Shown here: in pieces, positions 44,156 to 52,119 of the stretch
How the letters are laid out: each line of letters opens with the position of its first letter
Position numbering within the stretch: position 1 is the first letter of the stretch
Assembly (NCBI GenBank): GCA_029907475.1
Contig: JARYLU010000001.1
Location: 62,001 to 126,000, forward strand
DNA length: 64,000 nucleotides
Origin: Bacillota bacterium
GTDB taxonomy: Bacteria > Bacillota > DSM-12270 > Thermacetogeniales > Thermacetogeniaceae
Direction of reading: 5' to 3'
The notes under the pieces: model-generated
Seen by the model: only the letters and a program-made list of their open reading frames with translations
What the model was told of the DNA's origin: nothing
Database searches by the model: none
Translations under genes and position numbers: made by a program

Positions 44156-45382
44156 GTGCAGGTCGTAGTTCAAAAATATGGAGGTACTTCAGTCGCCAAT
44201 CCCGAATTAATTAAAAACGTAGCGCGAAGGGTGGTACAGACAAAAGAACAGGGGGTTCAGGTCGTTGTCGTCGCTTCAGCGCTGGGTCGTACAACTGACC
44301 AGTTACTGGAACTCGCCCAAAGCATTACATCTCAACCCCCGGCGCGCGAGGTGGATATGCTGCTTGCTACCGGGGAGCAGGTTTCTATTGCTTTACTTGC
44401 AATGGCGATAAATGAGCTGGGTTGCCCCGTTATTTCTTTAACAGGATTTCAAGCAGGGATTTTTACCGACCGGGCCCATACCAAGGCTCGCATTTTGAAA
44501 GTTGAACCGAGACGGATTCGCGAGGAGTTGGCCCGGGGGAAGATCGTAGTTGTAGCCGGGTTCCAGGGAATGACGGATGATCTCGAAATAACCACTTTAG
44601 GCAGAGGGGGCTCTGATACAACTGCAGTTGCACTTGCAGCGGCCCTTGAGGTTGGAATCTGCGAAATTTACACCGATGTCGATGGAATATATACGGCTGA
44701 CCCTAGGATTGTCCCCGAGGCAAGAAAGCTCTCCTCCATCTCTTATGACGAGATGTTAGAACTGGCAAGTTTAGGAGCTTTAGTATTGCACCCCCGGGCA
44801 GTAGAATTTGCAAAACAATACCATGTACCCCTCCATGTGAGATCGAGTTTTAATAATCAAGCTGGAACGCGGGTTGAGGAGGTTTCCAGAATGGAAAAGG
44901 GTCGTTTAGTAAGTGGTATTGCCCACGATCTTAATGTTGCAAAAATTGGTCTCTTTAATGTTCCTGACCGGCCAGGTATTGCGAAGCACCTTTTTAAAGC
45001 ACTGGCAGCAAAACATATTAACGTGGATATGATCATTCAAAGCTGGATGCATGACGGGCGGAACGACATTGCTTTTACAGTAACAAGGGATGATCTCCCG
45101 AAGGCCCTGCCGGTTGTCGAAGAAGTTGTCAAGGAAATTGGGGCCTCCGGAATGGCATACAACGATCGTGTCGCGAAAGTCTCTATTGTGGGAGCAGGTA
45201 TGGTCACAAATCCCGGCGTTGCCGCCACGATGTTCGAAGCCCTCGCCGACGAGGGAATCAACATCGAAATGATCAGTACTTCAGAAATTAAAATTTCTTG
45301 TGTCATCGAAGAAACTCATGCTCTGAAAGCGGTCCGGGCATTGCATACTCAATTTTTTAATAGCGAAAAGCAGCGGCCTTAA
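44156..45382 (+). CDS. lysC: Aspartate kinase
   Basis: First step of the aspartate family. Seen: [17 protein letters not shown] at the start, [36 protein letters not shown], and [18 protein letters not shown]. Two C-terminal ACT domains follow ([19 protein letters not shown], then [20 protein letters not shown]). Length is 408 residues from GTG 44156; TTG 44153 is possible, but GGGAGG is better spaced for the GTG. Feedback by lysine and/or threonine is likely from the ACT pair. I see no lysine riboswitch, and the gene is the last in its operon. Confidence 0.96.
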   Translation: MQVVVQKYGGTSVANPELIKNVARRVVQTKEQGVQVVVVASALGRTTDQLLELAQSITSQPPAREVDMLLATGEQVSIALLAMAINELGCPVISLTGFQAGIFTDRAHTKARILKVEPRRIREELARGKIVVVAGFQGMTDDLEITTLGRGGSDTTAVALAAALEVGICEIYTDVDGIYTADPRIVPEARKLSSISYDEMLELASLGALVLHPRAVEFAKQYHVPLHVRSSFNNQAGTRVEEVSRMEKGRLVSGIAHDLNVAKIGLFNVPDRPGIAKHLFKALAAKHINVDMIIQSWMHDGRNDIAFTVTRDDLPKALPVVEEVVKEIGASGMAYNDRVAKVSIVGAGMVTNPGVAATMFEALADEGINIEMISTSEIKISCVIEETHALKAVRALHTQFFNSEKQRP

Positions 45383-45393
45383 CTCTGCAAGCC

Positions 45394-45422
45394 TTGACTT
45401 TAAGGAGAAAAATTAATAAAAT
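45394..45422 (+). promoter_or_regulatory. Sigma-A promoter for tRNA-Pro
   Basis: TTGACT (45394-45399) and TAAAAT (45417-45422) with a 17-base spacer; the -10 box ends 15 bases before the tRNA. Confidence 0.78.
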
Positions 45423-45437
45423 TAGGTAAGGACTAAA

Positions 45438-45514
45438 CAGGGTGTAGCTCAGCTTGGTAGAGCGCTAGCTTGGGGTGCTAGAGGCCGCGGGTTCAAATCC
45501 CGCCACTCTGACCA
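45438..45514 (+). tRNA. tRNA-Pro (anticodon GGG)
   Basis: A full cloverleaf of 77 bases with encoded CCA. The acceptor CAGGGTG pairs with CACTCTG (one GT pair), discriminator A. The D arm is GCTC...GAGC. The anticodon stem CTAGC/GCTAG encloses the loop TTGGGGT, so the anticodon is GGG. The T arm is GCGGG-TTCAAAT-CCCGC. C1-G72 with A73 is the proline pattern. It is single, with its own promoter and terminator. Confidence 0.95.
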
Positions 45515-45523
45515 TTGCAAATG

Positions 45524-45550
45524 AAAACGGGGAGGAGCCCCCGTTTTTTT
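45524..45550 (+). terminator. Intrinsic terminator after tRNA-Pro
   Basis: AAAACGGGG pairs with CCCCGTTTT around six bases and continues into a T run. Confidence 0.88.
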
Positions 45551-45591
45551 ATTTGTTTAGGTATTTTTTTAATTTATTTTTTGGGGTGGTT

Positions 45592-46632
45592 ATGATTTAC
45601 AAAGTACTGCATGTAGTTCGGCCGGTCCAGGGAGGAATAAAAAAGCACCTCCTCGTTCTTCTCCAGGGTTTTAATAACAAGAAGTATCACTGCTTTCTAG
45701 CTGCCCCTCCCGATCATGATTTAGTCAGTTCACTGGGACCCTTTGCTCGGAAAATTTTTTCAGTTCCAATTGCTGAGGGTTGGTATCCTGCTCGAGACTG
45801 GCAGGTTGTGAGAATTCTTTGTGATATCATTAATAAAGAAAAGTTCGATCTTGTTCATACCCATGGTATCAGGGCCGGGATTTTAGGTCAGATGGCTGCG
45901 CTTTTAGCAGGACATCGTGCTGTTGTTGCGACAATTCATAATTCTCAAAATCCAAGGATACCATTTTTTACTTTTTTCCGGCTCTTGCAAGCTTTGCTGT
46001 ACAGGGTTTCCGTAAGTCACGTGATTGCTGTATCAGAGGCTCTCAAGGGAGAAATTCAAAAGTATGAGTGGATGCCAGCCGAAAGAATTACGGTAATTTA
46101 TAATGGAATCGATTATCGCGTTTTCAAAGGGTATGAAGCGCCACGAACCTTACCACCTTCCTTCGGGTTGTCTCGTGACTTACCTGTTATTGGTACCGCC
46201 GCTCGTCTTGAACCAAGAAAAGGGATTAAATACCTGATCGAAGCAATTCCTTTTGTTGACAAGTGGTACGGACCGGCTTATTTTATTATTGTGGGAGACG
46301 GACCAGAGCGGGAAAGCCTGGAAGGGCTTGTAAAAAAAATGAACCTTTCGGAAAGGGTTATTTTTACCGGATATCGTTCTGATATTCCACCCTTGCTATC
46401 TCATTTTGATCTGGTGGTCATCCCTTCGATTCAGGAGGGGCTTTCGATTTTCTGTCTCGAAGCTTTAGCGAGTGGCCGTGCGGTAATTGCCACTTCTGTA
46501 GGGGGTCTCCCGGAAATTATCCGGAATGGGAGGACAGGGGTACTGGTTCCTCCGGCAGATCCGGTAGCGCTGGCGCAGGCAATTGGAGAGCTGCTGAAAA
46601 ACAGGGAACTTGCTGTATATTTAGGCCGGTAG
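45592..46632 (+). CDS. Glycosyltransferase family 4 protein, ended early by an in-frame TAG
   Basis: Transfers a sugar from a nucleotide sugar, probably in the envelope; substrate unknown. Seen: N-terminal KVLHVVRPVQGGIKKHLLVL and LVHTHGIRAGILGQMAALLA. The GT-B donor domain has VIGTAARLEPRKGIKYLIEA, FIIVGDGPERESLEGLV, and the EX7E-type PSIQEGLSIFCLEALASGRA. The frame ends at TAG 46630-46632 after ...AVYLGR. The same frame goes on to TAA 46729-46731 and encodes GKELVTREFSHTQMIEKTEQ and VYKKILAEGLSP, the normal end of a GT4 enzyme. The product is therefore about 31 residues short, or the codon is read through. ATG 45592 with GGGGTGG before it; an upstream extension would run into the tRNA. Confidence 0.85.
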   Translation: MIYKVLHVVRPVQGGIKKHLLVLLQGFNNKKYHCFLAAPPDHDLVSSLGPFARKIFSVPIAEGWYPARDWQVVRILCDIINKEKFDLVHTHGIRAGILGQMAALLAGHRAVVATIHNSQNPRIPFFTFFRLLQALLYRVSVSHVIAVSEALKGEIQKYEWMPAERITVIYNGIDYRVFKGYEAPRTLPPSFGLSRDLPVIGTAARLEPRKGIKYLIEAIPFVDKWYGPAYFIIVGDGPERESLEGLVKKMNLSERVIFTGYRSDIPPLLSHFDLVVIPSIQEGLSIFCLEALASGRAVIATSVGGLPEIIRNGRTGVLVPPADPVALAQAIGELLKNRELAVYLGR

Positions 46633-46745
46633 GGAAGGGAACTGGTGACGCGGGAATTTTCGCATACTCAAATGATCGAGAAAACAGAGCAGGTTTATAA
46701 AAAGATTTTGGCTGAGGGGTTAAGCCCTTAAAGGAGACGGAAGGA

Positions 46746-48959
46746 TTGTCATTAAGGAGAGGGAGAATTTTCAAGCAATTTTTCTTGATTTTTATTTTAT
46801 TAAACCTTTTTCATTTTTCAAAACCAGGAGTAATTTGGGCTCAAGAACAGAGTCATTCCCGCCAGATAATCTTTCTTATTTGTAACTATCTGGAATTATA
46901 TGATTTAAATTCCCCCGATCTACCTCAATGCCGTACCTTTTTTGAAGAAGGCGGAGTGGCCCTTCTTAATACCAATACAGCCGGTTTACGGACCCCTTCT
47001 CATGTAGCGGCTACAATTAGCGCAGGCAATGTGGCCTTTGGGACACCCCAAGAAACCCTTGTCTTTGGCGGCAATGAAACCTACCAGCGGCAGGACCCTC
47101 TTTCGCTTTTCCGGGCACGTACAGGCTTTACTCCAGACCCGAAAAATCTCGTTGTGATTGATTTACCATTGATTGTCCGGGCAAACGAAACAGGCCAGGT
47201 TAAGGTATTCCCGGGAGCACTCGGGGATGCTCTACGCCAGAAAGGGCTGCGAACGGGGGTTCTGGGAAACGCTGATTTACCTGGTACTCCTCAGCGTTCT
47301 ATGGCTGTTATTGCGATGGATTCGCGCGGAATTATTGATGCCGGAAACACTTCTACTGAACTGCTGCGCTCCCATCAAGAGGGGTTGCTTGGATTTCGTA
47401 CCGACTATCAAGCATTAAAAACAAATTTCCTTTCGTTGCAAGAGGAAACCGATTTCCTTGTTATTGATTTGGGAGATCTTGTTCGTCTCGAGCAAAACAA
47501 AGATTATCTAAACAATGAGGTTTACTTGCGGGAAAGAAAACTCATCTTACAGGAGTTTGATCAATTTTTAGGATGGCTGTTAAAAAATACTGATCTCCGG
47601 CACAGTCAAGTAATCGTTGCCTCCTTAGTGCCGACCCCAGGTGCTTTAAGTGCCAAGAGGCTGTTTACTTTCATCGGTGTTTTGGGTGAGGAGACTAGCC
47701 CTGGTTTGCTTCTTTCTCCAACCACGCGCAGAGCGGGGATCGTTACTTTGTATGATATTGCGCCAAGTATTCTTAAATATTTAGGAGCACCCGGATTTAA
47801 CACTATGGGAGGGCGCCCCTGGACCGTTACACCTGCTGTTAATAACCTGGAGATCCTCAAGAATCTTGAAGCCAGAACGGTTTTCATTTCGAATCTTCGC
47901 CCGCCTTTAGTAAAAGGTTACGTCCTCCTCCACCTGATTGTCCTGGCCGGTATTCTTCTGTTCTTGTTGTTCGAGCCTCGTAAAAGCAAATATCTTTCTC
48001 CCTTTCTCCTGGCCCTAATTGCAGTCCCCTTTGTTTTGCTGCTTATGGGTTCATTCACCGCTTTCAGCACCTGGCTTTACATGATGTTATTCTTTAGTTT
48101 TGTTGCGATTCTTGTTCTAGGCAGTGTTTGGTTGGTACGAAATAAAGATCTAGATCCCCTTTTAGTTCTCTGTTTAGCAACCGTAGGGCTACTTTTAGGG
48201 GACACCCTTGCCGGAAGTATGCTTCAAAAAAACTCCGTTCTGGGTTACGACCCGATGGCAGGGGCACGCTTTTACGGAATTGGCAACGAATATATGGGTG
48301 TCCTTTTGGGCGCTACGTTAATGGGGGTCTCACTGTTTGTGCAACGGTTAAGGCGGATTTCCTGGGGGACGTTTCTTCTAGTAGGGATTATTATGCTGTT
48401 TATTGTCAGCTTAGTTGGCGCACCGCAGTGGGGAAGCAACTTTGGGGGAACGGTGGCTTTTTTAGTTGCTTTTAGTTATACTTTCTCCAGGTTTTTACAA
48501 ATTCCGATTCGCGGCAGAGAAGTGGTACTGATTGGAATTATAGTAATCGTTATTTGTTCCGGATTGTTTATTTTAGATTATTTCCGCCCTCCTGAACTTC
48601 GCTCCCATTTTGGGCAACTGATTTCTGCCCTCCGAACGACGGGCGGAACTGCTCTCTGGGAAGTGATAAATAGAAAATTAGCCATGAACTACCGGTTAAT
48701 CAAATATACCATTTGGACGCGAGTTTTAATCGGTACGCTGCTTGCCCTGGGGATCCTCTTTTACCGTCCCATAGGCATCTTCCGCCGGGTTTTGGAAAAG
48801 TACCCCGCCCTCGCGGCGGGACTGGAAGGGAGTCTGCTGGGCGCTTTAGTGGCTTTAGTTTTTAACGATTCAGGTATTGTTGCCGCTGCAACTGCGCTTA
48901 TTTTTCCTGCAGCGACGTTATTCTTTTTGGTTTTACGCGAGCAGGCATCCTCTTTTTAA
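46746..48959 (+). CDS. Large membrane protein with alkaline-phosphatase-like extracytoplasmic part
   Basis: Not assignable to a characterised protein. Seen: an N-terminal hydrophobic signal (FFLIFILLNLFHF...), then about 390 residues outside the membrane with features of the alkaline-phosphatase/phosphopentomutase superfamily: QIIFLICNYLELYDLNSPDL near the start, TPSHVAATISAGN, DFLVIDLGDLVRLE, VTLYDIAPSILKYLGAP. About ten C-terminal membrane helices follow, with the motif GARFYGIGNEYMGVLLGATL. Length is 737 residues. The metal ligands of true phosphatases are not all visible, so activity is doubtful. TTG 46746 follows AAAGGAG. It comes directly after the glycosyltransferase, suggesting cell-envelope polysaccharide work. 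Confidence 0.75.
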   Translation: MSLRRGRIFKQFFLIFILLNLFHFSKPGVIWAQEQSHSRQIIFLICNYLELYDLNSPDLPQCRTFFEEGGVALLNTNTAGLRTPSHVAATISAGNVAFGTPQETLVFGGNETYQRQDPLSLFRARTGFTPDPKNLVVIDLPLIVRANETGQVKVFPGALGDALRQKGLRTGVLGNADLPGTPQRSMAVIAMDSRGIIDAGNTSTELLRSHQEGLLGFRTDYQALKTNFLSLQEETDFLVIDLGDLVRLEQNKDYLNNEVYLRERKLILQEFDQFLGWLLKNTDLRHSQVIVASLVPTPGALSAKRLFTFIGVLGEETSPGLLLSPTTRRAGIVTLYDIAPSILKYLGAPGFNTMGGRPWTVTPAVNNLEILKNLEARTVFISNLRPPLVKGYVLLHLIVLAGILLFLLFEPRKSKYLSPFLLALIAVPFVLLLMGSFTAFSTWLYMMLFFSFVAILVLGSVWLVRNKDLDPLLVLCLATVGLLLGDTLAGSMLQKNSVLGYDPMAGARFYGIGNEYMGVLLGATLMGVSLFVQRLRRISWGTFLLVGIIMLFIVSLVGAPQWGSNFGGTVAFLVAFSYTFSRFLQIPIRGREVVLIGIIVIVICSGLFILDYFRPPELRSHFGQLISALRTTGGTALWEVINRKLAMNYRLIKYTIWTRVLIGTLLALGILFYRPIGIFRRVLEKYPALAAGLEGSLLGALVALVFNDSGIVAAATALIFPAATLFFLVLREQASSF

Positions 48960-48979
48960 ACATGAGGGGGAGGGATAGG

Positions 48980-49783
48980 ATGCGGTTTATACGCTGCTCT
49001 TATCAGCAAAAAAAGATCTGGGGACTGGTTGAGGGAAATTTTATTAGAATGATTAAGGGTAGCCCTTTTAAGGGGGGCTGGGTGCCCACGGAAGAGACGA
49101 TTCCATTAGCCGGGGCCAGCTTACTTCCCCCCTGTAACCCCAGTAAGATCGTTTGCGTTGCATTAAATTATCGGGATCACGCCCGGGAACTCGGAATGGC
49201 ATTACCTGACGAGCCCCTTCTTTTTTTAAAACCACCTTCTTCGGTAACCGGTTCCGGCCAGAAAATAGTGTATCCTCGCTGCAGCCGTCAAATTGATTAC
49301 GAGGGAGAGCTTGCGGTAGTCATCAAAGAAAAAACCAGGTATGTCGCGGAAACTGAAGCAAAATCAAAAATTCTCGGGTATACCTGCGGTAATGATGTCA
49401 CGGCCAGGGATCTCCAAAAAAAGGATGGCCAATGGACGAGGGCCAAATCCTTTGATACTTTTTGTCCGCTGGGCCCCTTTCTTGCTGTTGATTTAAATCC
49501 TGACTGCCTCGGGATAAAAGTCACGGTAAACGGTAAAATTCGCCAGGATTCGTCAACTCGGGAAATGATTTTTCCTGTAACACAGCTGGTGAGCTACATT
49601 TCGTTTGTAATGACTCTTTACCCGGGGGATGTGATTATGACAGGGACCCCTTTTGGCGTTGGTCCCCTGGAGGTGGGTGATTATGTTAGTGTTGAAATTG
49701 AGGGAATCGGTAGCTTGACCAATGAAGTTGTCCCTGAGGGGTGCCGTTTCGGCCGGCAAACCCTGCAAAATCAAGGCTTCTAG
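48980..49783 (+). CDS. Fumarylacetoacetate hydrolase family protein
   Basis: Family members hydrolyse or decarboxylate acylpyruvates and related oxo-acids. Seen: the conserved core VCVALNYRDHARELGMALPD, the metal-site YEGELAVVIKEK, GYTCGNDVTARDLQKKDGQW, AKSFDTFCPLGPFL and VIMTGTPFGVGPLEVGDYV. Length is 267 residues from ATG 48980, which has GGGGAGGG six bases upstream; ATG 48962 lies before that site. Substrate unknown; it could act as oxaloacetate decarboxylase or tautomerase like other prokaryotic members. Confidence 0.9.
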   Translation: MRFIRCSYQQKKIWGLVEGNFIRMIKGSPFKGGWVPTEETIPLAGASLLPPCNPSKIVCVALNYRDHARELGMALPDEPLLFLKPPSSVTGSGQKIVYPRCSRQIDYEGELAVVIKEKTRYVAETEAKSKILGYTCGNDVTARDLQKKDGQWTRAKSFDTFCPLGPFLAVDLNPDCLGIKVTVNGKIRQDSSTREMIFPVTQLVSYISFVMTLYPGDVIMTGTPFGVGPLEVGDYVSVEIEGIGSLTNEVVPEGCRFGRQTLQNQGF

Positions 49784-49830
49784 TTCACTCAAAGACCCAA
49801 AAGCGGTAGCGACCGTTCGTAAAAATTTTG

Positions 49831-49858
49831 TTGACAAAACTTAAAGAAGTGCTAAAAT
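49831..49858 (+). promoter_or_regulatory. Sigma-A promoter for speD
   Basis: TTGACA (49831-49836) and TAAAAT (49853-49858) with a 16-base spacer, in AT-rich surroundings. Transcription would give a leader of about 100 bases. Confidence 0.8.
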
Positions 49859-49863
49859 TTAAT

Positions 49864-49940
49864 AGGATTGGAATTGGGCGCCGGAGAAATGGAATTGGCT
49901 CCAATTTCTTTCCTATTTTAGCATCAAATTCATGCTAAAA
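49864..49940 (+). promoter_or_regulatory. Structured speD leader with competing hairpins
   Basis: AATTGG occurs twice (49872-49877 and 49893-49898), but its complement CCAATT once (49901-49906). A long hairpin (49864-49914, helped by AGGA/TCCT) and a short one therefore exclude each other. A second hairpin, TTTTAGCAT/ATGCTAAAA (49916-49940), ends about ten bases before the AGGAGG of speD. It matches no riboswitch I can name. Regulatory meaning is inferred. Confidence 0.5.
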
Positions 49941-49968
49941 AAGATTTTAAAGGAGGTTGAGACTATTA

Positions 49969-50355
49969 ATGACAAATCTGAACTCTTTGGGGCGCCACAT
50001 TTTAGCTGAAATTTATGGTTGCACATTCGAAATCTTAAATGATCTTGAAAAAATCCAGCAGTTAATGGTAGATGCTGCACTTGCAGCAGGGGCCGAGATT
50101 AGAGAATGTGTCTTCCATAAATTCAGCCCTCAAGGGGTAAGCGGTGTAGTGGTAATTTCCGAGTCCCATCTGGCAATCCATACCTGGCCTGAGTTGGGTT
50201 ATGCGGCAGTGGACGTATTCACATGCGGAGAAAAAGTCGATCCGTGGAATGCATGTAGATATCTTGTCGAAAAGTTTCAGGCTGAGCACATGACTGCTAC
50301 GGAAATCAGACGCGGTATTATGGATACAAGCCAGAGGGCGGCGGTAAATCTTTAG
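49969..50355 (+). CDS. speD: S-adenosylmethionine decarboxylase proenzyme
   Basis: Pyruvoyl enzyme that makes decarboxylated SAM for spermidine. Seen: the short class Ib form of about 128 residues. [13 protein letters not shown] leads, and the self-cleavage site [15 protein letters not shown] has its catalytic serine at about residue 66, followed by the acid/cysteine region [18 protein letters not shown] 49969 is used; AGGAGG is slightly far (12 bases), and TTG 49957 is an alternative. No speE follows. Ends at a strong terminator. Confidence 0.94.
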   Translation: MTNLNSLGRHILAEIYGCTFEILNDLEKIQQLMVDAALAAGAEIRECVFHKFSPQGVSGVVVISESHLAIHTWPELGYAAVDVFTCGEKVDPWNACRYLVEKFQAEHMTATEIRRGIMDTSQRAAVNL

Positions 50356-50403
50356 GAGGGATATTTATTTTAGACCGCCCAGAAAAACAAAAAGGTTAGC
50401 AAC

Positions 50404-50442
50404 TAAGCCTTACAAGCGGTATTGTAAGGCTTATTTGTTTTT
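50404..50442 (+). terminator. Intrinsic terminator after speD
   Basis: TAAGCCTTACAA pairs perfectly with TTGTAAGGCTTA around six bases, followed by TTTGTTTTT. Confidence 0.9.
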
Positions 50443-50541
50443 GGAGGAAAATAAAATTTTCTTTTACGAAGGAGGAATTATTCAGAAAAGAGAGAATAGA
50501 GATTAAAGGATATTTTTACGTTTTTTTAAGAGGGGGTCGCG

Positions 50542-51111
50542 ATGAGCGAATTTAATCTTTCGCAGGTCTTGGAAACGAACCGGTCTTTTGTGGACGAGGT
50601 CATCGCAGAAAGTGGCCAGGATATTCGACAATGTTATCAATGTGCCAAGTGTTCCGGTGGATGCCCCGGCACTTTTGCGATGGATTACCTTCCCAACCAA
50701 ATCATGCGGATGCTCATGCTAGGGATGAAGGAAGAGGTTCTTAAATCACAGACAATCTGGGTTTGCATGGCCTGTAACACCTGTACAACCCGGTGTATCA
50801 GAGATATTGACGTCGCCCGGGTAATGGATACTCTGCGCCAAGAAGCCGTTAAGCATGGTTACACAGAAAATGGAAGACTCGTACTTATTTTTAATGACGT
50901 TTTTTTGGGTACAGTTCGAAGCTACGGTCGTCTCTTTGAAGCGGGACTTTTGATGATGAACAATTTAAAAACAGGGAGTTTGTTTAAGGATGCCCAGTTT
51001 GGCCTTCCGATGATGCTCAAGGGCAAGGCTAAGCCATTCCCTCACCGGATAAAAGGGCGCAGGGAAATTAAGAAAATTTTTGATGAGACCAAGCGGAGGG
51101 AGGGAAAGTAA
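50542..51111 (+). CDS. hdrC: Heterodisulfide reductase subunit C-like iron-sulfur protein
   Basis: Electron-transfer subunit carrying two [4Fe-4S] clusters. Seen: CYQCAKCSGGCPGTF near residue 31 and CMACNTCTTRCIRDI near residue 72, the HdrC pattern, in a 189-residue protein with basic C-terminus. Known: HdrC passes electrons between HdrA and HdrB. In non-methanogens the pair works with other flavoproteins or membrane oxidoreductases. GTG-rich leader with AGAGGGGGTCGCG before ATG 50542. Contiguous with hdrB. Confidence 0.92.
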   Translation: MSEFNLSQVLETNRSFVDEVIAESGQDIRQCYQCAKCSGGCPGTFAMDYLPNQIMRMLMLGMKEEVLKSQTIWVCMACNTCTTRCIRDIDVARVMDTLRQEAVKHGYTENGRLVLIFNDVFLGTVRSYGRLFEAGLLMMNNLKTGSLFKDAQFGLPMMLKGKAKPFPHRIKGRREIKKIFDETKRREGK

Positions 51112-51987
51112 ATGGCAAAATATGCATTATATCCCGGCTGTTCCTTAGAAACCGGAGGAATCGAGTATGGGATGTCCAGCCATGCGGTTGCCGAAACTCT
51201 CGGAATTGAGTTTTACGAAGTTCCGGATTGGAATTGTTGCGGTGCATCTTCCGCTCATATGACAGATCATCTTTTATCCCTCGCTCTTCCAGCTCGTGTT
51301 TTTGCCCTGGCAGAAACCTTACCTGTAAATGAAATGGTTGCTCCCTGCGCGGCCTGTCACCAACGGTTTGCCGCCGTAGAGCATGAGCTCCAAGATGAGG
51401 ACTTGCGGCGAAAAGTTAATTCTTTACTGGAGCGTCCTTATACAGGCAAAGTTAAATTAAAAAGCTATCTGGATGTATTTGCAAACTCCGCGACCTTAGA
51501 CAAAATTCAGAAAAAGGTTGAGAGAAGCCTCAAAGGGTTGAAAGTTGCTTGTTATTACGGTTGCTTGTTTGTAAAACCACCAAAAGTCGTAAATTTCGTT
51601 GACGACCCTGAAAATCCTCAAGCGATGGATAACATCATGCGTGCCCTGGGGGCAGAACCTTTGCCATGGCCTTATAAAACCGAATGTTGCGGCGCTTCTT
51701 TAGGAATGACCAAGGAGGATGCCTGTACAAAGTTATGTAATGATATTCTCAGGATCGCGAAAGATGCCGGTGCTGACTGTATTGTGGCGGCGTGTCCTCT
51801 TTGCCAGCAAAATCTAGATATGCGGCAAATTAGCGTCGAGAAGAAATACGGCACTCAATACAGAATGCCAATCCCCTTTTTCACCCAGCTGATTGGATTG
51901 GCTTTCGGTCTTGATCCAAAGGTGCTTGGCTTCAAGAAGTTATTTGTAGATCCGGTAATGGTTCTGCGGAAAGTCGGTGTGGCCTAA
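51112..51987 (+). CDS. hdrB: Heterodisulfide reductase subunit B-like protein
   Basis: Disulfide- or thiol-active subunit with two CCG domains. Seen: YALYPGCSLETGGIEYGMSS at the start and the two CCG motifs, DWNCCGASSAHMT and TECCGASLGMTKED, with matching CxxC partners in APCAACHQRF and AACPLCQQNL. These bind the non-cubane clusters in methanogen HdrB. Length is 291 residues. Starts at the base after the hdrC stop. No hdrA is adjacent, so the electron source is unknown. Confidence 0.93.
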   Translation: MAKYALYPGCSLETGGIEYGMSSHAVAETLGIEFYEVPDWNCCGASSAHMTDHLLSLALPARVFALAETLPVNEMVAPCAACHQRFAAVEHELQDEDLRRKVNSLLERPYTGKVKLKSYLDVFANSATLDKIQKKVERSLKGLKVACYYGCLFVKPPKVVNFVDDPENPQAMDNIMRALGAEPLPWPYKTECCGASLGMTKEDACTKLCNDILRIAKDAGADCIVAACPLCQQNLDMRQISVEKKYGTQYRMPIPFFTQLIGLAFGLDPKVLGFKKLFVDPVMVLRKVGVA

Positions 51988-52067
51988 AAACCACCGGGTT
52001 GAGAGCAGAAAAAAAGAAAATATTATTTTAAGGGAAAACACTCTAGATAAATGATAAATAAATAGAG

Positions 52068-52100
52068 GGGGTTCTTGTATTGAAAAAGAACCCCTTATTT
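52068..52100 (+). terminator. Possible terminator between hdrB and the prenyl-synthase-like gene
   Basis: GGGGTTCTT pairs perfectly with AAGAACCCC around nine bases. The T tract (TTATTT) is weak. Confidence 0.45.
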
Positions 52101-52119
52101 ATGGGGAGGACTTTTTTCG

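Noticed and set aside
46630-46632. Pyrrolysine codon
   Set aside because: Glycosyltransferases are not known pyrrolysine proteins and no pyl or methylamine genes are in the window; a nonsense change is simpler.
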